A DNA stretch of 25,422 nt. Origin: Phoronis australis (Eukaryota > Phoronida > Phoronidae). Both the position numbers and the translations under genes were made by a program. The notes under the pieces were generated by a model. It did not search any database, had not been told where the DNA came from, and worked only from the letters and a program-made list of their open reading frames with translations. Of this stretch, positions 9,175 through 18,908 are shown piece by piece. Location: positions 158,261 to 183,682 of the forward strand of contig NMRA01000042.1 of NCBI GenBank assembly GCA_002633005.1. The letters run 5' to 3'. Numbering within the stretch: the stretch's first letter is position 1; the number at the start of each line of letters is the position of its first letter.

Positions 9175-9550
9175 CTGTGGAAACATCAATGAGACAAGAC
9201 TGACAACAGACCAAAGAGGGAAACAAATGGTAAAACAGTTACCACAGTCAGTTGTAATATCTGCACTTCTTACATTAAATTGATAGCAAAAACGCACAAA
9301 GTGTTAAAATAACAGAATTATAGAACCTCAGAATATTGACCATCACCTAACATTGATTCGAAATATTCATTAAAAATGCAAGTGTTCATTGTAGCATAAG
9401 AGGACATTTATAAAAATTCTATATCAGTGACATGAGCCAGCTGAGTTGTCATTTATTCACCAGTGCCACATACATCACTTAGAGGAAGCATACAAGATAA
9501 CTAGTCTGCGCTTTGTATCCAAGTACATGTTTCAGTGTGTTGGCATGTAC

Positions 9551-9648
9551 CTGTAGTTCTTTGTGTGGACTAATAATACTGCGACCATTCCTTGATGCCT
9601 GCCTGAATGACTGACTAGGTACCAACGACACTAACAGGTAAGATGCAG
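9551..9648 (-). CDS. USP34: USP34 exon 22: C-terminal helical region
   Basis: Residues 881-913 (phase 1 in, 0 out). The peptide starts AASYLLVSLVPSQSFRQ, matching human S-A-A-Y-L-L-V-S-L-I-P-S-N-S-F-R-Q, and ends SPHKELQ. The acceptor is CTGTTGTAG and the donor is CAG/GTACAT. Confidence 0.93.
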
Positions 9649-10286
9649 CTACAACAGGAAAGACAAGAAATATAACGCATGCACTTAGAAAATTACACTC
9701 ATTTATGTAGTCCAGGGAATACATTTGGTAATGTTTGTTACCTTTTGTTTCGCATTTAAAGGAGTTTAGTCTGCTATTACAACAGAACGGACAATTACCT
9801 GAGCCATTATCTGTGCCATTACTAAAAGGGACCTTGATGACACTCAATGTAACTACTCTCCATAGCTGTGAGTTTTTACTTATAACTTAAAACAGCATTT
9901 GATTATGAATTGGGAAACTTTATTTACTGTCCAACCAAGAACAGTTAAGGTAGACATCATATTACCCTTTTAGGATGCAATTAAGAAAAGTTAAACCAGT
10001 ATGAAATGAATGGAGTACTTCTCATATTAACATGGAGATTACAGCTTTTAAGAAACCATACATTGTAGTACACCCATGTTTAAGCCTGGAAGTTAATATC
10101 TACTAAGAAGTCTACAAATTAAAATGAGTTACTCCAATCTACAGTACACAAATGAGCAAAAAGGAGAAATTTCTCATTTATGCCAAATAACCAAGTTTAA
10201 TACATATTCTATAAAAAGTCTAAAAGTTCTGTCAGAGCAAAGTTCAACTTTATCTGATACAAGCAAAAACTCTGACTTCACCTTTA

Positions 10287-10869
10287 TAACCCTTGTCCTG
10301 CGCTAGCCGAGGTCAGCCCACATGCCAATTATCCTATTACAATGCCTTGGGTGTACTCAATGACTATGATAAGCCGCAGCTGGGGATCAATAGGGTGACT
10401 GCACTCACCCCAGGACATTCAGAAATTGTGAGAGCCCTGGATGTCAGTTTAGATATGTGAGCTCGTGTATTCCATAGTTCACAGATTCTTCTACATTTCT
10501 CTGATTTAAACCATATGGCTGTGATTACTAGTTTAGGAGATATTAGCAGGTTTATGTAAGTGTAGACACATAGTTTCATTATATGGCTGGAGCCAGACGT
10601 GAGAGGATGACAGTGGATCAGTTTATTTTCACTAAGGCTATGATGAAGATTTACATATGGTGAAAATCTCCATTAAATTCTGGACAACTTTTATATTATC
10701 TTCTTTTCTGTAAAATTAACAATTCCCCTTCAAATTTCCAATTTAAAATTGTTAGGTCGTTACTGTGGGTGACCTTCATATCAGCCCAGTGTACAACAGT
10801 AGTGGTGACCTACTTAGCTCAGCACACAGGGAAAGTAGTCTGAATAGAGGCTCAGCAGGATAAGGGTTA
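10287..10869. mobile_element. Candidate MITE with 15-bp terminal inverted repeats (intron 21)
   Basis: TAACCCTTGTCCTGC at 10287-10301 is matched in reverse complement by GCAGGATAAGGGTTA at 10855-10869, with 14 of 15 bases agreeing. The two ends enclose about 580 bp with no long open frame. Both sides begin at a TA next to ACCCTT, which would suit a TA target duplication. No transposase is present, so it would be non-autonomous. The family is not recognised. Confidence 0.55.
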
Positions 10870-10979
10870 AACAAACAGCAACATGTGAAATTCAAGTTTT
10901 GGAGAAGTCACTAAAAATCAATCATGTGTCATAGCAACAGAAGACCCACCATCTCATAACTAACAAAGTCTTAGCTCAC

Positions 10980-11127
10980 CATTTCTGACCCTAAGATTGG
11001 AGTGAGCGATCAGATACTGTTCTACCCACATCTCCAGACTCTGCATGACAAAAGAGTGAGCCACTTTGTTTCGTGTCACCTGAGTGGATAGCCAATCTAG
11101 GCACTGCTGTGGACAAAAGTCTGTCAG
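10980..11127 (-). CDS. USP34: USP34 exon 21: C-terminal helical region
   Basis: Residues 832-880 plus one base (phase 0 in, 1 out). The peptide starts LTDFCPQQCLDWLSTQVTRN and ends YLIAHSNLRVRN. It matches human P-S-Q-C-L-D-W-L-A-V-Q-T-P-R-N-K. The acceptor is GTTTTGCAG and the donor is AAATG/GTGAGC. No ATG-initiated open frame covers it; it was found by filling the gap between exons 20 and 22. Confidence 0.92.
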
Positions 11128-11200
11128 CTGCAAAACGATAATTGCACAATATATTTCACATTATAAAGTCAAGGATTTGTTGATCAGAGAGGAAATGATT

Positions 11201-11450
11201 ACACACTAGACACTGTACAGTAAGGCAGGTATGTTACACACAAGACACTGTACAGTAAGGCAGGTATATTACACACTAGACACTGTACAGTAAGGCAGGT
11301 ATATTACACCCTAGACACTGTACAGTAAGGCAGGTATATTACACACTAGACACTGTACAGTAAGGCAGGTATATTACACACTAGACACTGTACAGTAAGG
11401 CAGGTATATTACACCCTAGACACTGTACAGTAAGGCAGGTATATTACAAG
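11201..11450. repeat. 35-bp minisatellite, seven copies (intron 20)
   Basis: CACTGTACAGTAAGGCAGGT starts at 11211, 11246, 11281, 11316, 11351, 11386 and 11421. The period is exactly 35 bp. Copies differ mainly in the ACACAC/ACACCC spacer, whose order hints at a later two- or three-unit duplication. It lies between exons 20 and 21 and shows no exon homology. Confidence 0.96.
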
Positions 11451-11781
11451 AGTTGCAATGTTTACACAAATTCAGTCTTCATACACAGGCAATTTTGGTT
11501 GATCATAATTTATCACAAATCATTTTTATATGAATTAAACCTTTTCCATGCATTCATATTGAGGATATATGATACAAACTGTTAATAAGAATTCACATTA
11601 ACGATCGATAAAATTTATCATGCCTATCTTAATATTGATTTCTTTTCATTGAACAATAATAAATGGGCAGGTTTCCACGAATGATGATTAAATTGACAAT
11701 CATTTATCATCACCTAGATGAGAATTTGTATCAACCAAAATGGGTGCGCACTTAAAACGGCAATACACAAAACCAACGTAC

Positions 11782-11931
11782 ATCCCAGAACTTCTGAAGT
11801 ATAAAGTTGGTAAATGGTGGGTGTCCGGGGGGTCCTCCAACAAACTCGGTCAGTAATGTGAGAAGACGGAAGAACGGCTGAGATTGGTCAGAGTTGAGCT
11901 TGGTTATAGCGCTGAAGATCATCTGGATTAT
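11782..11931 (-). CDS. USP34: USP34 exon 20: C-terminal helical region
   Basis: Residues 782-831 (phase 0/0, 50 codons). The peptide starts IIQMIFSAITKLNSD, contains the conserved EFVGGPPGHPPF, and ends FILQKFWD. The acceptor is CCTTGCAG and the donor is GAT/GTACGT. Confidence 0.94.
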
Positions 11932-12509
11932 CTGCAAGGCAGAGGAGAGGTCAAGGTCAAATAATTACACAAAACCATCTTACAGCAGGTTTCAAAGCAA
12001 AAAAATAACATCTCTGATCTGGTAAAAATTTCTGAAGATGCGAGTTTTAATACATCATCTTAAATTAGGTAAAAATACGATGAACTGAATTTCAAACATT
12101 ACTGTACCAAAGTGTACAATTAATACAAGCAGACGTTGAACCGAATTAACTTTCAACACTTGTGAAAGTCAAAGTTTGACTGATAACGCTGATAATGATT
12201 TCAATTTAACTAAACTGCTACATCGGTGGGTCACAAAAGGCCGCAGCAAGATAAACTATGAAGGAAACCAAAAGTAACACCAATGAGCTCCATTCCTACA
12301 ACACTAAAATTATAGAAATTAAAGTGCTGAAACTTGCCCTACTTCAAGACTCTCTACTTTTTGTAAGGATCAGAAATTCAAATCAAATCTAAACAGGTGA
12401 CCCTGACTGATACAGGCGTACTATACACATAATACAGGCATAAAATCTAGTACAACTTTAAATGCCCCATAATTGCTTAGCAAAGTGCTTCTCTGTTAAA
12501 TTAAATGTA

Positions 12510-12998
12510 TATTCAGAGACAGCAGTATAGTTAAAGCTACCACTCATGGTCATAGCAAGCCTATCATACAGAGGTAGCTTTAAAAGCCACTACTTATGGT
12601 CATACCGAGTTTATCATTCAGATAAAGTTATTTAATTAAAGCTACTACTTAAGGTTACAGTGAGTCTATCATAAAGAGATAGCTTTTTAGTTAAAGCCAC
12701 TACTTATGGTCATACTGAGTCTATCATTCAGAGAAAGTTAAGCTACTACTTATGGTCATACTGAGTCTATCATTCAGAGAAAGTTATATAGTTAAAGCTA
12801 CTACTTATGGTCATACTGAGTCTATCATTCAGAGAAAGTTATATAGTTAAAGCTACTACTTATGGTCATACTGAGTCTATCATTCAGAGAAAGTTATATA
12901 GTTAAAGCTTCTACTTATGGTCATACTGAGTCTATCATTCAGAGAAAGCTGTATAGTTAAAGCTACTACTTACGGTCATGGCGAGCCTATCATTCCAG
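12510..12998. repeat. 55-bp minisatellite built from exon 19 end plus its 5' splice site
   Basis: Eight intronic units plus the exon itself. The anchor GGT (plus strand) falls at 12548, 12598, 12653, 12708, 12754, 12809, 12864, 12919 and, in the exon, 12974. The period is 55 bp, with two shorter steps of 50 and 46. About 25 bases of each unit match the end of exon 19 and about 30 match the start of its intron. In the minus sense the donor place reads ATAAGT in six copies, TTAAGT in one and ATGAGT in one; only the exon has GTAAGT. Confidence 0.93.
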
Positions 12999-13078
12999 CG
13001 GCACAAACTGAAGATGAGACTACATGTCTTGTGCAAGTTGATGGAGTCTTTGATTTGATGGAACAAGAAATTGAAGCC
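12974..13078 (-). CDS. USP34: USP34 exon 19: C-terminal helical region; donor embedded in a 55-bp repeat
   Basis: Residues 747-781 (phase 0/0, 35 codons). The peptide starts GFNFLFHQIKDSINLHKTCS and ends LCRWNDRLAMT; human has F-P-F-L-F-Q-H and S-L-C-R-Y-N-N-R-L-A. It is easy to miss because its minus-strand open frame is short. The acceptor is TTTGTTGTAG and the donor is ATGACC/GTAAGT. The last 25 bases and the donor are the end unit of a 55-bp minisatellite filling 12510-12973. Confidence 0.92.
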
Positions 13079-13596
13079 CTACAACAAATAACATCAACTG
13101 TTAAAACCTTTAAATGAACATGAACATGGGTTAATACAGTGCCACTGAATGACTGTTACACTGAACAAGAAACAACAGATGGCAGTAACTGTGTGACTGA
13201 CAACAGAAATATGGGTGTTAAAATTTTCAAATGACTTACATTCAACTAAAAAATAACCAACAGAGGGCTTTTAAACCAAGGTGTTTCAGAAAAACCTCTG
13301 CTATGAGAAAAACCTTACGGGATGTAAGATTTTATACTAATTCATTTACAATAGGTTCGTCCCGATTTACACGGTGATAAAACTTTCCTTTGTCCCGGGA
13401 TAACAAATCGTGTGAGCTCGTTTTCAAAATCAGGCACATTTCGTGCCATATTAAAAGCACATCTGTAGCCATTATTGTCAAATTATCTTTGTACAAGGCA
13501 CAGAAAGATCTATAAAACACCTGTCCAATCTTTCATTGCTTGGAAATAAAAAAAATTATTTACAAAAGCAGTCCATTTGACAGTGGAGCCATTTAC
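13079..13596 (-). other. Intron 18 of USP34 with an unexplained open frame
   Basis: Exon 18 (ending IIGRGK) and exon 19 (starting GFNFLF) join as in human USP34, so no exon is needed here. The intron still holds a 62-codon minus-strand frame (13332-13520), preceded by GGACAG/GTG, with peptide VLLIWHEMCLILKTSS and others. It could be an alternative cassette, a relic or chance. Confidence 0.5.
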
Positions 13597-13779
13597 CTTG
13601 CCCCGCCCTATTATGCTTGAATAATCTTGTTCTGGTAGTGACAGCAGTTTCTCATCACCCCGGGAACTTTCCACAAGTAGTGAGATCAATGAGATCATTT
13701 TTTCAAATGCAATCGGCTTGAACTTGTCCTCAGCCAAGGGAATAACGTCCTCATCTTCATCATCGTCAGACAGCTCCAC
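13597..13779 (-). CDS. USP34: USP34 exon 18: acidic loop and helix
   Basis: Residues 686-746 (phase 0/0, 61 codons). It opens with an acidic patch, VELSDDDEDEDVIPLAEDKF, equivalent to the glutamate-rich patch of the human protein. A helix FEKMISLISLLVESSR and a loop ending SSIIGRGK follow. The acceptor is AACTGTAG and the donor is AAG/GTAAAT. Confidence 0.93.
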
Positions 13780-14023
13780 CTACAGTTGACAACCAACAGT
13801 TTGTATAAGCCAAAAAATGGTCATTATAATTTGTGAAAAAATACAAAAAAACATGAAAGCAAAGAAGTAAACTGTGCTAAAAATGGTCTTTTATTCGAAT
13901 CTTTAGGCATTGATTATAAATAGAAAATTTTCACATGATTGTCTGAAGAAAGTCTGTCTTTCAAAAATGCAAATTTTGTGACTTGACAATGATTAACTGT
14001 CGCTCACATGTCAACAGACTTAC

Positions 14024-14194
14024 GTAAGACTCCTGTGTCTTGTAGGTCATGTAGAAATTGACCATGGTAGATATGGCGTGGATGTGAATAAGGAAAAGTG
14101 ACTCAACATCTCCCTGCTTGGCAAACTCAAACAGGAGATCAAAGTATTCCGCCAGGTACTTGCTGTGACTCTGATTGTTCACACCGTGTTCAAT
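14024..14194 (-). CDS. USP34: USP34 exon 17: C-terminal helical region
   Basis: Residues 629-685 (phase 0/0, 57 codons). The peptide starts IEHGVNNQSHSKYLAEYFDL and ends FYMTYKTQESY. It matches human E-H-G-V-K-P-H-S-K-H-L-T-E-Y. The acceptor is GTCGTAG and the donor is TAC/GTAAGT. Confidence 0.93.
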
Positions 14195-14504
14195 CTACGA
14201 CAGACAGAACAAAAATGTTAACACAGCTGGAAGTCAATGAAGGACAGAGACGATTTCATGGAAGAGCAAACGGTGAATATTTTGGCAAATCTGGGACCAC
14301 TTTTTACAGATATGGGTATATGTTGCATTCCCAATGGATTACGGTAAATCATTCCTTCTCGGCAGGTGATACGCTTACACTTCTAGTTGCCAAGCACATG
14401 AACTTTTGTGTATTTGGTAAAAGGCCAGTGACGAAAACTACTGAATGATTAACTGGCATGACTCAAGAGCAATGTTAATACGACTATTTGTACAGTGTTA
14501 ACAG

Positions 14505-14753
14505 GTCACATGGGATTTATGACTAGTGGAGCCACCTGGCTGTACACCAGAAACGCCACTTCCAAGTTTCTTTGCAAAAACTGATAATCACAATGCAGAA
14601 GGTGACACTTATTTTTTGCAAAAAAACGGAAGTGACATTTATTGGTTTTTCCAAGCAACATCATTATGTAAGGTAAATGTAGACACCATTTTGTACTTAG
14701 AGTTATCAGTACTTTCACTCAGATGGCAGCAGGGAGCACTGTTCCCATGTGAC
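14505..14753. mobile_element. Candidate ~250-bp foldback element with internal hairpin (intron 16)
   Basis: GTCACATGGGA at 14505 pairs with TCCCATGTGAC at 14743, and GCCACCTG (14531) pairs with CAGATGGC (14720) with one mismatch; both have the same centre. Inside lies a second hairpin, 14554-14580 against 14612-14637, sharing CACTTCC and TTTGCAAAAA. No coding potential is expected. Confidence 0.5.
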
Positions 14754-14847
14754 AATCAGATGTTATTCCCCATAATTCTATCATTACTCACTAAAAAGTT
14801 ACTGTTGAAAATACAATTAATTGGCATGGCAACAGAATAGCACTTAC

Positions 14848-15009
14848 AATAGTGAGCATCTTCTTTATAAAGCGTGTCACACATGACTTGTCACCTATCT
14901 TGCTGGTGTCTATCTCAGAACTGGTCGACTCTGTGAGTGGATGTAGGTAGAGTGACACGTGGGCTGGCCGTAGCTGAGTGAACACGTGAATGACCAGGCG
15001 TTGAAACAT
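14848..15009 (-). CDS. USP34: USP34 exon 16: C-terminal helical region
   Basis: Residues 575-628 (phase 0/0, 54 codons). The peptide starts MFQRLVIHVFTQLRPAHVSL, passes a polar loop (TESTSSEIDTSK), and ends SCVTRFIKKMLTI. The leading ATG is internal, not a start. The acceptor is TGCCATAG and the donor is ATT/GTAAGT. Confidence 0.93.
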
Positions 15010-15515
15010 CTATGGCAGGAAATGTTAGGTAAATGAATGGATGGCCACAACAAACACATGATTCAGGGTAGACAATCTGGCTCCATCAATATCCCCAATG
15101 GCCATCTCATCACTCATTGTTTTTTTCATACACCACTGAGGTTAACAAGGTTATAAAGGTATGAAGCATATTGAAGTAAAACACTATATAATCAGCAGTA
15201 CTGTCACATTACTACAGAACCCGAGAATAGCCACAAAAATATCTGGATTTGTCTGACCCAGTCAGCAGTGATTTCAGTCAAAACCAACCACTCACTATAA
15301 AGTATATTGAATATTTACTGTAATTGGCATAATAATTTCAAGCACAAATTTTAACTGGCTTGCAATATTGCGGTGACAACAAAAACACATAAATACATCC
15401 CATCTGTCGTGCAGAGTCAACACAAATGTAATATTTTCACGATCACACTGCATATGAACAATGTGTACCTACTTAAACTCCACGCCTGAGATGAGCGTGT
15501 GAAAGAAGAGCCTAC

Positions 15516-15596
15516 CTTTCGTACCACCTGGTTTGGACACCGGATGAGGATCTGCTGAGGCCAGCAGTCATCTTTAGACATGTGGTCAAGGAACCA
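15516..15596 (-). CDS. USP34: USP34 exon 15: C-terminal helical region
   Basis: Residues 548-574 (phase 0/0, 27 codons). The peptide starts WFLDHMSKDDCWPQQILI and ends RCPNQVVRK. The acceptor is GTGTTTCAG and the donor is AAAG/GTAGGC. Confidence 0.93.
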
Positions 15597-15725
15597 CTGA
15601 AACACAAAGGGACACACACGTCAACATACATCAGTGACTTTTTGCATCTCAAACTATAAATTTAAAACACATGATGGACCACTTGGTCAGGTTTTGAATC
15701 AAGCAAACAATGAGATATTTCTTAC

Positions 15726-15791
15726 CTCACATGCTGCCTGGCAAGAGTTGAACTGTTTAGTTAACAACTCTATCCACTGTAACATGGTCGG
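15726..15791 (-). CDS. USP34: USP34 exon 14: C-terminal helical region
   Basis: Residues 526-547 (phase 0/0, 22 codons). The peptide PTMLQWIELLTKQFN-SCQAACE is almost unchanged from human USP34. The acceptor is CTTTCCAG and the donor is GAG/GTAAGA. The intron to exon 15 is only 129 bp, the shortest of the gene here. Confidence 0.93.
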
Positions 15792-16335
15792 CTGGAAAGA
15801 TAACAACACATCAGCAACACTATATGCCACAAGTAATGACAAGCAACATTCTGTTACCAAGTTATGATGGGTAGTGACGCCTCCAGACTCTTCACTATGA
15901 GTCACTCTAGTTACACTGATGGGCAGGTCTGCCTGCACTCAGCTGTTATGGTAGGGAATTCTGGGTCATTTTTTCCAATTAATTTGGCCAGCACTGTATC
16001 AGAAAAGTCGGGAAATTTTACCTGATTTAACAATTTTTGCTTGTGCTGTGCTCCCAAAATTTACAAACACACAGGAACAGTGCATGCTAGCCTTACATGC
16101 TTCAGGCACTTTTGCACAGTAAAGACAAACAAATGCGTCTGTCAAAGCATGGTTCTAAGCATGGTTCCAACTTGTAAAAACTTCATTGTAATCTTGAAAC
16201 CTTTATTAAGACTTAAGTTAAAATTGTGTTGTTTGCCTGAACTAAGTAAACCTGGATTATTATCTTTTGAACTAAAAGAAAACCCACTGCACATTCTTCC
16301 CACGTCCCAGTCGCCATGGACAAGAAGAGATTTAC

Positions 16336-16465
16336 CTTCTCCTTGGCGTGAATGAACGTCTCTAGCACAAACGAGGTACTCAACTGTGACACCATGATAG
16401 ACACAGTCTGTGGATCGTCCTTTGGAAGTGTAGTAGGGATGAAACCACACATCTGCCACATGAAC
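16336..16465 (-). CDS. USP34: USP34 exon 13: C-terminal helical region
   Basis: Residues 482-525 (phase 2 in, 0 out). The peptide starts FMWQMCGFIPTTLPKDDP and ends LSTSFVLETFIHAKEK, which matches the human segment ending T-F-I-H-S-K-E-K. The acceptor is GGTGCAG and the donor is AAG/GTAAAT. Confidence 0.93.
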
Positions 16466-16781
16466 CTGCACCAGAAATAGATGATGTGAAACACTGCTCA
16501 CTCAACAATGAATAAGGTCTAACCATTATCTAATAACGCCTGTTTGAGGTCTGAGCGACAAAAAGTGTGATAACTACTCAAAACAGCAATAGGTTGACAA
16601 CCAATGAGACCACAAGGTTAGCTGGAACAAATGTTAGATTCACTGACAGTGGCAATTTCAGGTCATGAGCCAATCAAATGTCTTTTCCTGACTAACCAGG
16701 TTACAACAATTTAAAATCAATTTATGACTGATATTCGTTATCTTCATTTGTAGTTTTGTTGTGCAAAACAAGCAAACTCAC

Positions 16782-16846
16782 GAAAAGTAGGTGTGCTCAA
16801 ACACATTCTTGTCCTGCAGAAAATGCATGTTGTCTTGCCATATCCA
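16782..16846 (-). CDS. USP34: USP34 exon 12: start of C-terminal helical region
   Basis: Residues 461-481 plus two bases (phase 0 in, 2 out). The peptide is WIWQDNMHFLQDKNVFEHTY and F, matching human W-I-W-H-D-N-M-Q-F-L-Q-D-K. The acceptor is GTTTCAG and the donor is TTTTC/GTGAGT. Confidence 0.93.
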
Positions 16847-17410
16847 CTGAAACAACAACAGATTGGGTTAGTAAAGAGCTGTCGACTGATGCACTGGGCT
16901 GGGATGTATGTGCACTGGTCACTCTAGTTGACATTGGTCCATCCACATTATTCACTTAGATTAGATTAGATTAATTTGAACTTGGAGCTTAGGTTATTTG
17001 TACACATTAGAAAACTTCATAATTATACAATAGAGTGAAATTGGATGAACAAACATTCAACACATTAGGACGCGACTGAAACGGCATTTCTGACAGTCAG
17101 CAAAATCCAAAATGGACACTTGAACAGAACGTGCTGAATAACATTATCTCATCCAGGCAAACAACCAAGTAGAGAATAATCCATATACATATCAACATAA
17201 ACCAGTTGTATTCAGAAATCTACGCTAAAAAAATTCCAGTAGTTCGCAATTGCATGTCACAATAAACACTTTTAACACATTCTGCTCAATTGGTCAACAA
17301 ACTTTATTGACAACTTTGATGACCTATAACCCTTTTACAGATGGGATCTATCATACCCAACTGAACCACATCTGACACAAACACAATACGTTCCCGCCCA
17401 CCCTACGTAC

Positions 17411-17530
17411 ATCTGCTAGTTCCTTGGACAGCTCAAAATTGTATCTCGTCTGCTTTGCAGGGCTATCCTCAGTCTGTTGATCTCGGTCACGTGATATCCT
17501 CTCATAGAACAGCATATAAGCACTGTTAGT
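17411..17530 (-). CDS. USP34: USP34 exon 11: end of catalytic domain
   Basis: Residues 421-460 (phase 0/0). It begins with TNSAYMLFYERI, the last USP strand (the S-A-Y-x-L-F-Y motif that closes the fold). A charged linker, RDRDQQTEDSPAKQTRY, and FELSKELAD follow. The acceptor is TATTTCACAG and the donor is GAT/GTACGT. Confidence 0.94.
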
Positions 17531-17861
17531 CTGTGAAATAATGGACAAAGGTGACACACTATTACCTGCAAGTACTTAGACTGAGAAAGGCTTTTTATTA
17601 AACACGACATATGTAATACATCATTATGGGCCCTTGGTGAAAGTCAGTTTTCAACTTTTCATGGGATTATGAAGAGAATTTTGACAAAGAGAAGTAAAGC
17701 AAAACAAACTTTTCAATATAAAATTCTTGTTGAAAGGAAGAAGCCAGTGCTGGACAAACAACATCCATGTAAATCTACGTGTCACTGTTCAGTGCAGAGA
17801 TGGCGCAAACCGGGAGAAGAGAATTTCAAATTCAAGCATCCGAAACAGATCAGAGACTCAC

Positions 17862-17915
17862 CTTTTCAAATGAAAAATCCATGTACTTGTCAGTCATTGA
17901 ATCATACGTTTTGCT
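17862..17915 (-). CDS. USP34: USP34 exon 10: short catalytic-domain exon
   Basis: Residues 403-420 (phase 0/0, 18 codons). The peptide is SKTYDSMTDKYMDFSFEK, nearly identical to the equivalent stretch of human USP34 as I know it. The acceptor is TGTTTTACAG and the donor is AAG/GTGAGT. At 54 bp it is the smallest exon here. Confidence 0.93.
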
Positions 17916-17967
17916 CTGTAAAACAGACTTACTATTAACAGTAATAATACAAATGCAACTGCTACTC

Positions 17968-17968
<1 letters not shown>

Positions 17969-17998
<30 letters not shown>

Positions 17999-18019
17999 CA
18001 ACAATAATAACAATAATAG
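17969..18019. repeat. (ATA)n / (AAC)n microsatellite (intron 9)
   Basis: ATAATAATA repeats followed by ACAACAACA and mixed units. This explains the poly-Ile and poly-Val open frames seen on both strands here. The rest of intron 9 is plain. Confidence 0.95.
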
Positions 18020-18227
18020 CAGCATTATTACCCACTACCAAATGACAAAATACAACACGTCAACTCATGAGTTTCTAGTTAATAGTACTTCTAACAGCAG
18101 TTTGCAGTGTCATTGACCCTTAGGTTAAAAACTGGTCATTTCATACTAGTGGTTGTTTTAAGTTATGCATTTTGCTGTAAATCTGAATGAACTAACTGCA
18201 CTCACGAAACACATAAAATGAACGTAC

Positions 18228-18306
18228 CATCATCTCCCCTCCAAAACATTCTGAGGCAATCTGCGTGGCATCAAAGGGCTTCACTTCAGCATCGTTGAAC
18301 AAGAAC
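18228..18306 (-). CDS. USP34: USP34 exon 9: third catalytic residue (Asn-Asp)
   Basis: Residues 376-402 (phase 2 in, 0 out). The peptide is W-FLFNDAEVKPFDATQIASE followed by CFGGEMM. N380 and D381 (codons at 18291-18296) occupy the place of the third triad residue after W-x-x-F. With C93 and H357 the triad is complete. The acceptor is CATTTCAG and the donor is ATG/GTACGT. Confidence 0.94.
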
Positions 18307-18542
18307 CTGAAATGAAGGGCATATGATTGTTGAATAACTGGTCATACAAGAATCACCAGCAACACATCATCTGCACAGTTCCTGCAGTGGCCTATCCAAA
18401 CAAATACTTGACAACATTAGATAAATCCAATACAGTCCAAACCCTTCATAATTAGTCCCAACTGAAAAGCCCGTTCAAGAACTAATGGTTTCTCTAGGTT
18501 TTCAAAATGACTGACTGATGTACCACTTCAACACTTAATAGG

Positions 18543-18598
18543 TATTATCAGTGGAAAATGTGAGCAGGTCTGTGTGTGTGTCTGTGTGTGTGTGTGTT

Positions 18599-18629
<31 letters not shown>
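18543..18629. repeat. (TG)n microsatellite with an unresolved base (intron 8)
   Basis: An interrupted TG/TTTG run of about 60 bases (18569-18628) ends at an N at 18629. The N marks an assembly or base-calling problem in the simple repeat, so the true length is uncertain. The rest of the intron (18307-18742) shows nothing else. Confidence 0.95.
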
Positions 18630-18742
18630 NACTTAAAAAGATGAAACACAAAAGTTAAACAATACAAACCACAAAATAACAGAACACAGCGCTGGTATAC
18701 ACAGAGTACAAACAACCCTACACTCCTTCAAATGGCACTTAC

Positions 18743-18908
18743 CACTTATCTGGTCCCTTCTCTGGTTTGTTGATGCGGTCACGAATGAAGCTGTAATAGT
18801 GGCCGCCATCAGCCGTGCCCGTGTGCACAGTCACACCTATCAGCTCAAATTCATAACACTCTTCCGCCGAATTGCTGGTCTCGCTGGCTGTCGACGTACT
18901 CTCTTCCT
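18743..18908 (-). CDS. USP34: USP34 exon 8: His box with catalytic histidine
   Basis: Residues 321-375 plus two bases (phase 1 in, 2 out). An acidic, serine/threonine-rich loop (EEESTSTASETSNSAEE) precedes the His box ELIGVTVHTGTADGGHYYSF. The catalytic histidine is H357, codon at 18799-18801. The acceptor is CTTATGTAG and the donor is AAGTG/GTAAGT, which splits the tryptophan codon. The acidic loop is less conserved than its surroundings. Confidence 0.95.

Larger units (their letters stand above)
14195..17861 (-). other. USP34: Introns 10 to 16: content besides exons
   Basis: The introns between exons 10 and 17 longer than 300 bp are 15010-15515, 15792-16335, 16466-16781, 16847-17410 and 17531-17861. 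I see nothing distinctive in them beyond a short TTAGATTAGATTAGATT run at 16958-16974. Intron 16 (14195-14847) carries the foldback element listed separately. Confidence 0.7.

Noticed and set aside
9479-9847. Long minus-strand open frame taken as one coding unit
   Set aside because: Only its middle (9551-9648) matches USP34 and has AG/GT borders; the rest is intron read-through.
11201-11450. CRISPR-like array
   Set aside because: The units are continuous tandem copies without unique spacers, inside an animal intron.
12917-13117. Plus-strand open frame of 66 codons
   Set aside because: It is antisense to exon 19 and its repeat; the minus strand encodes the conserved USP34 peptide.
17779-18045. 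Frames with runs of Ile or Val
   Set aside because: Produced by the ATA/AAC microsatellite.
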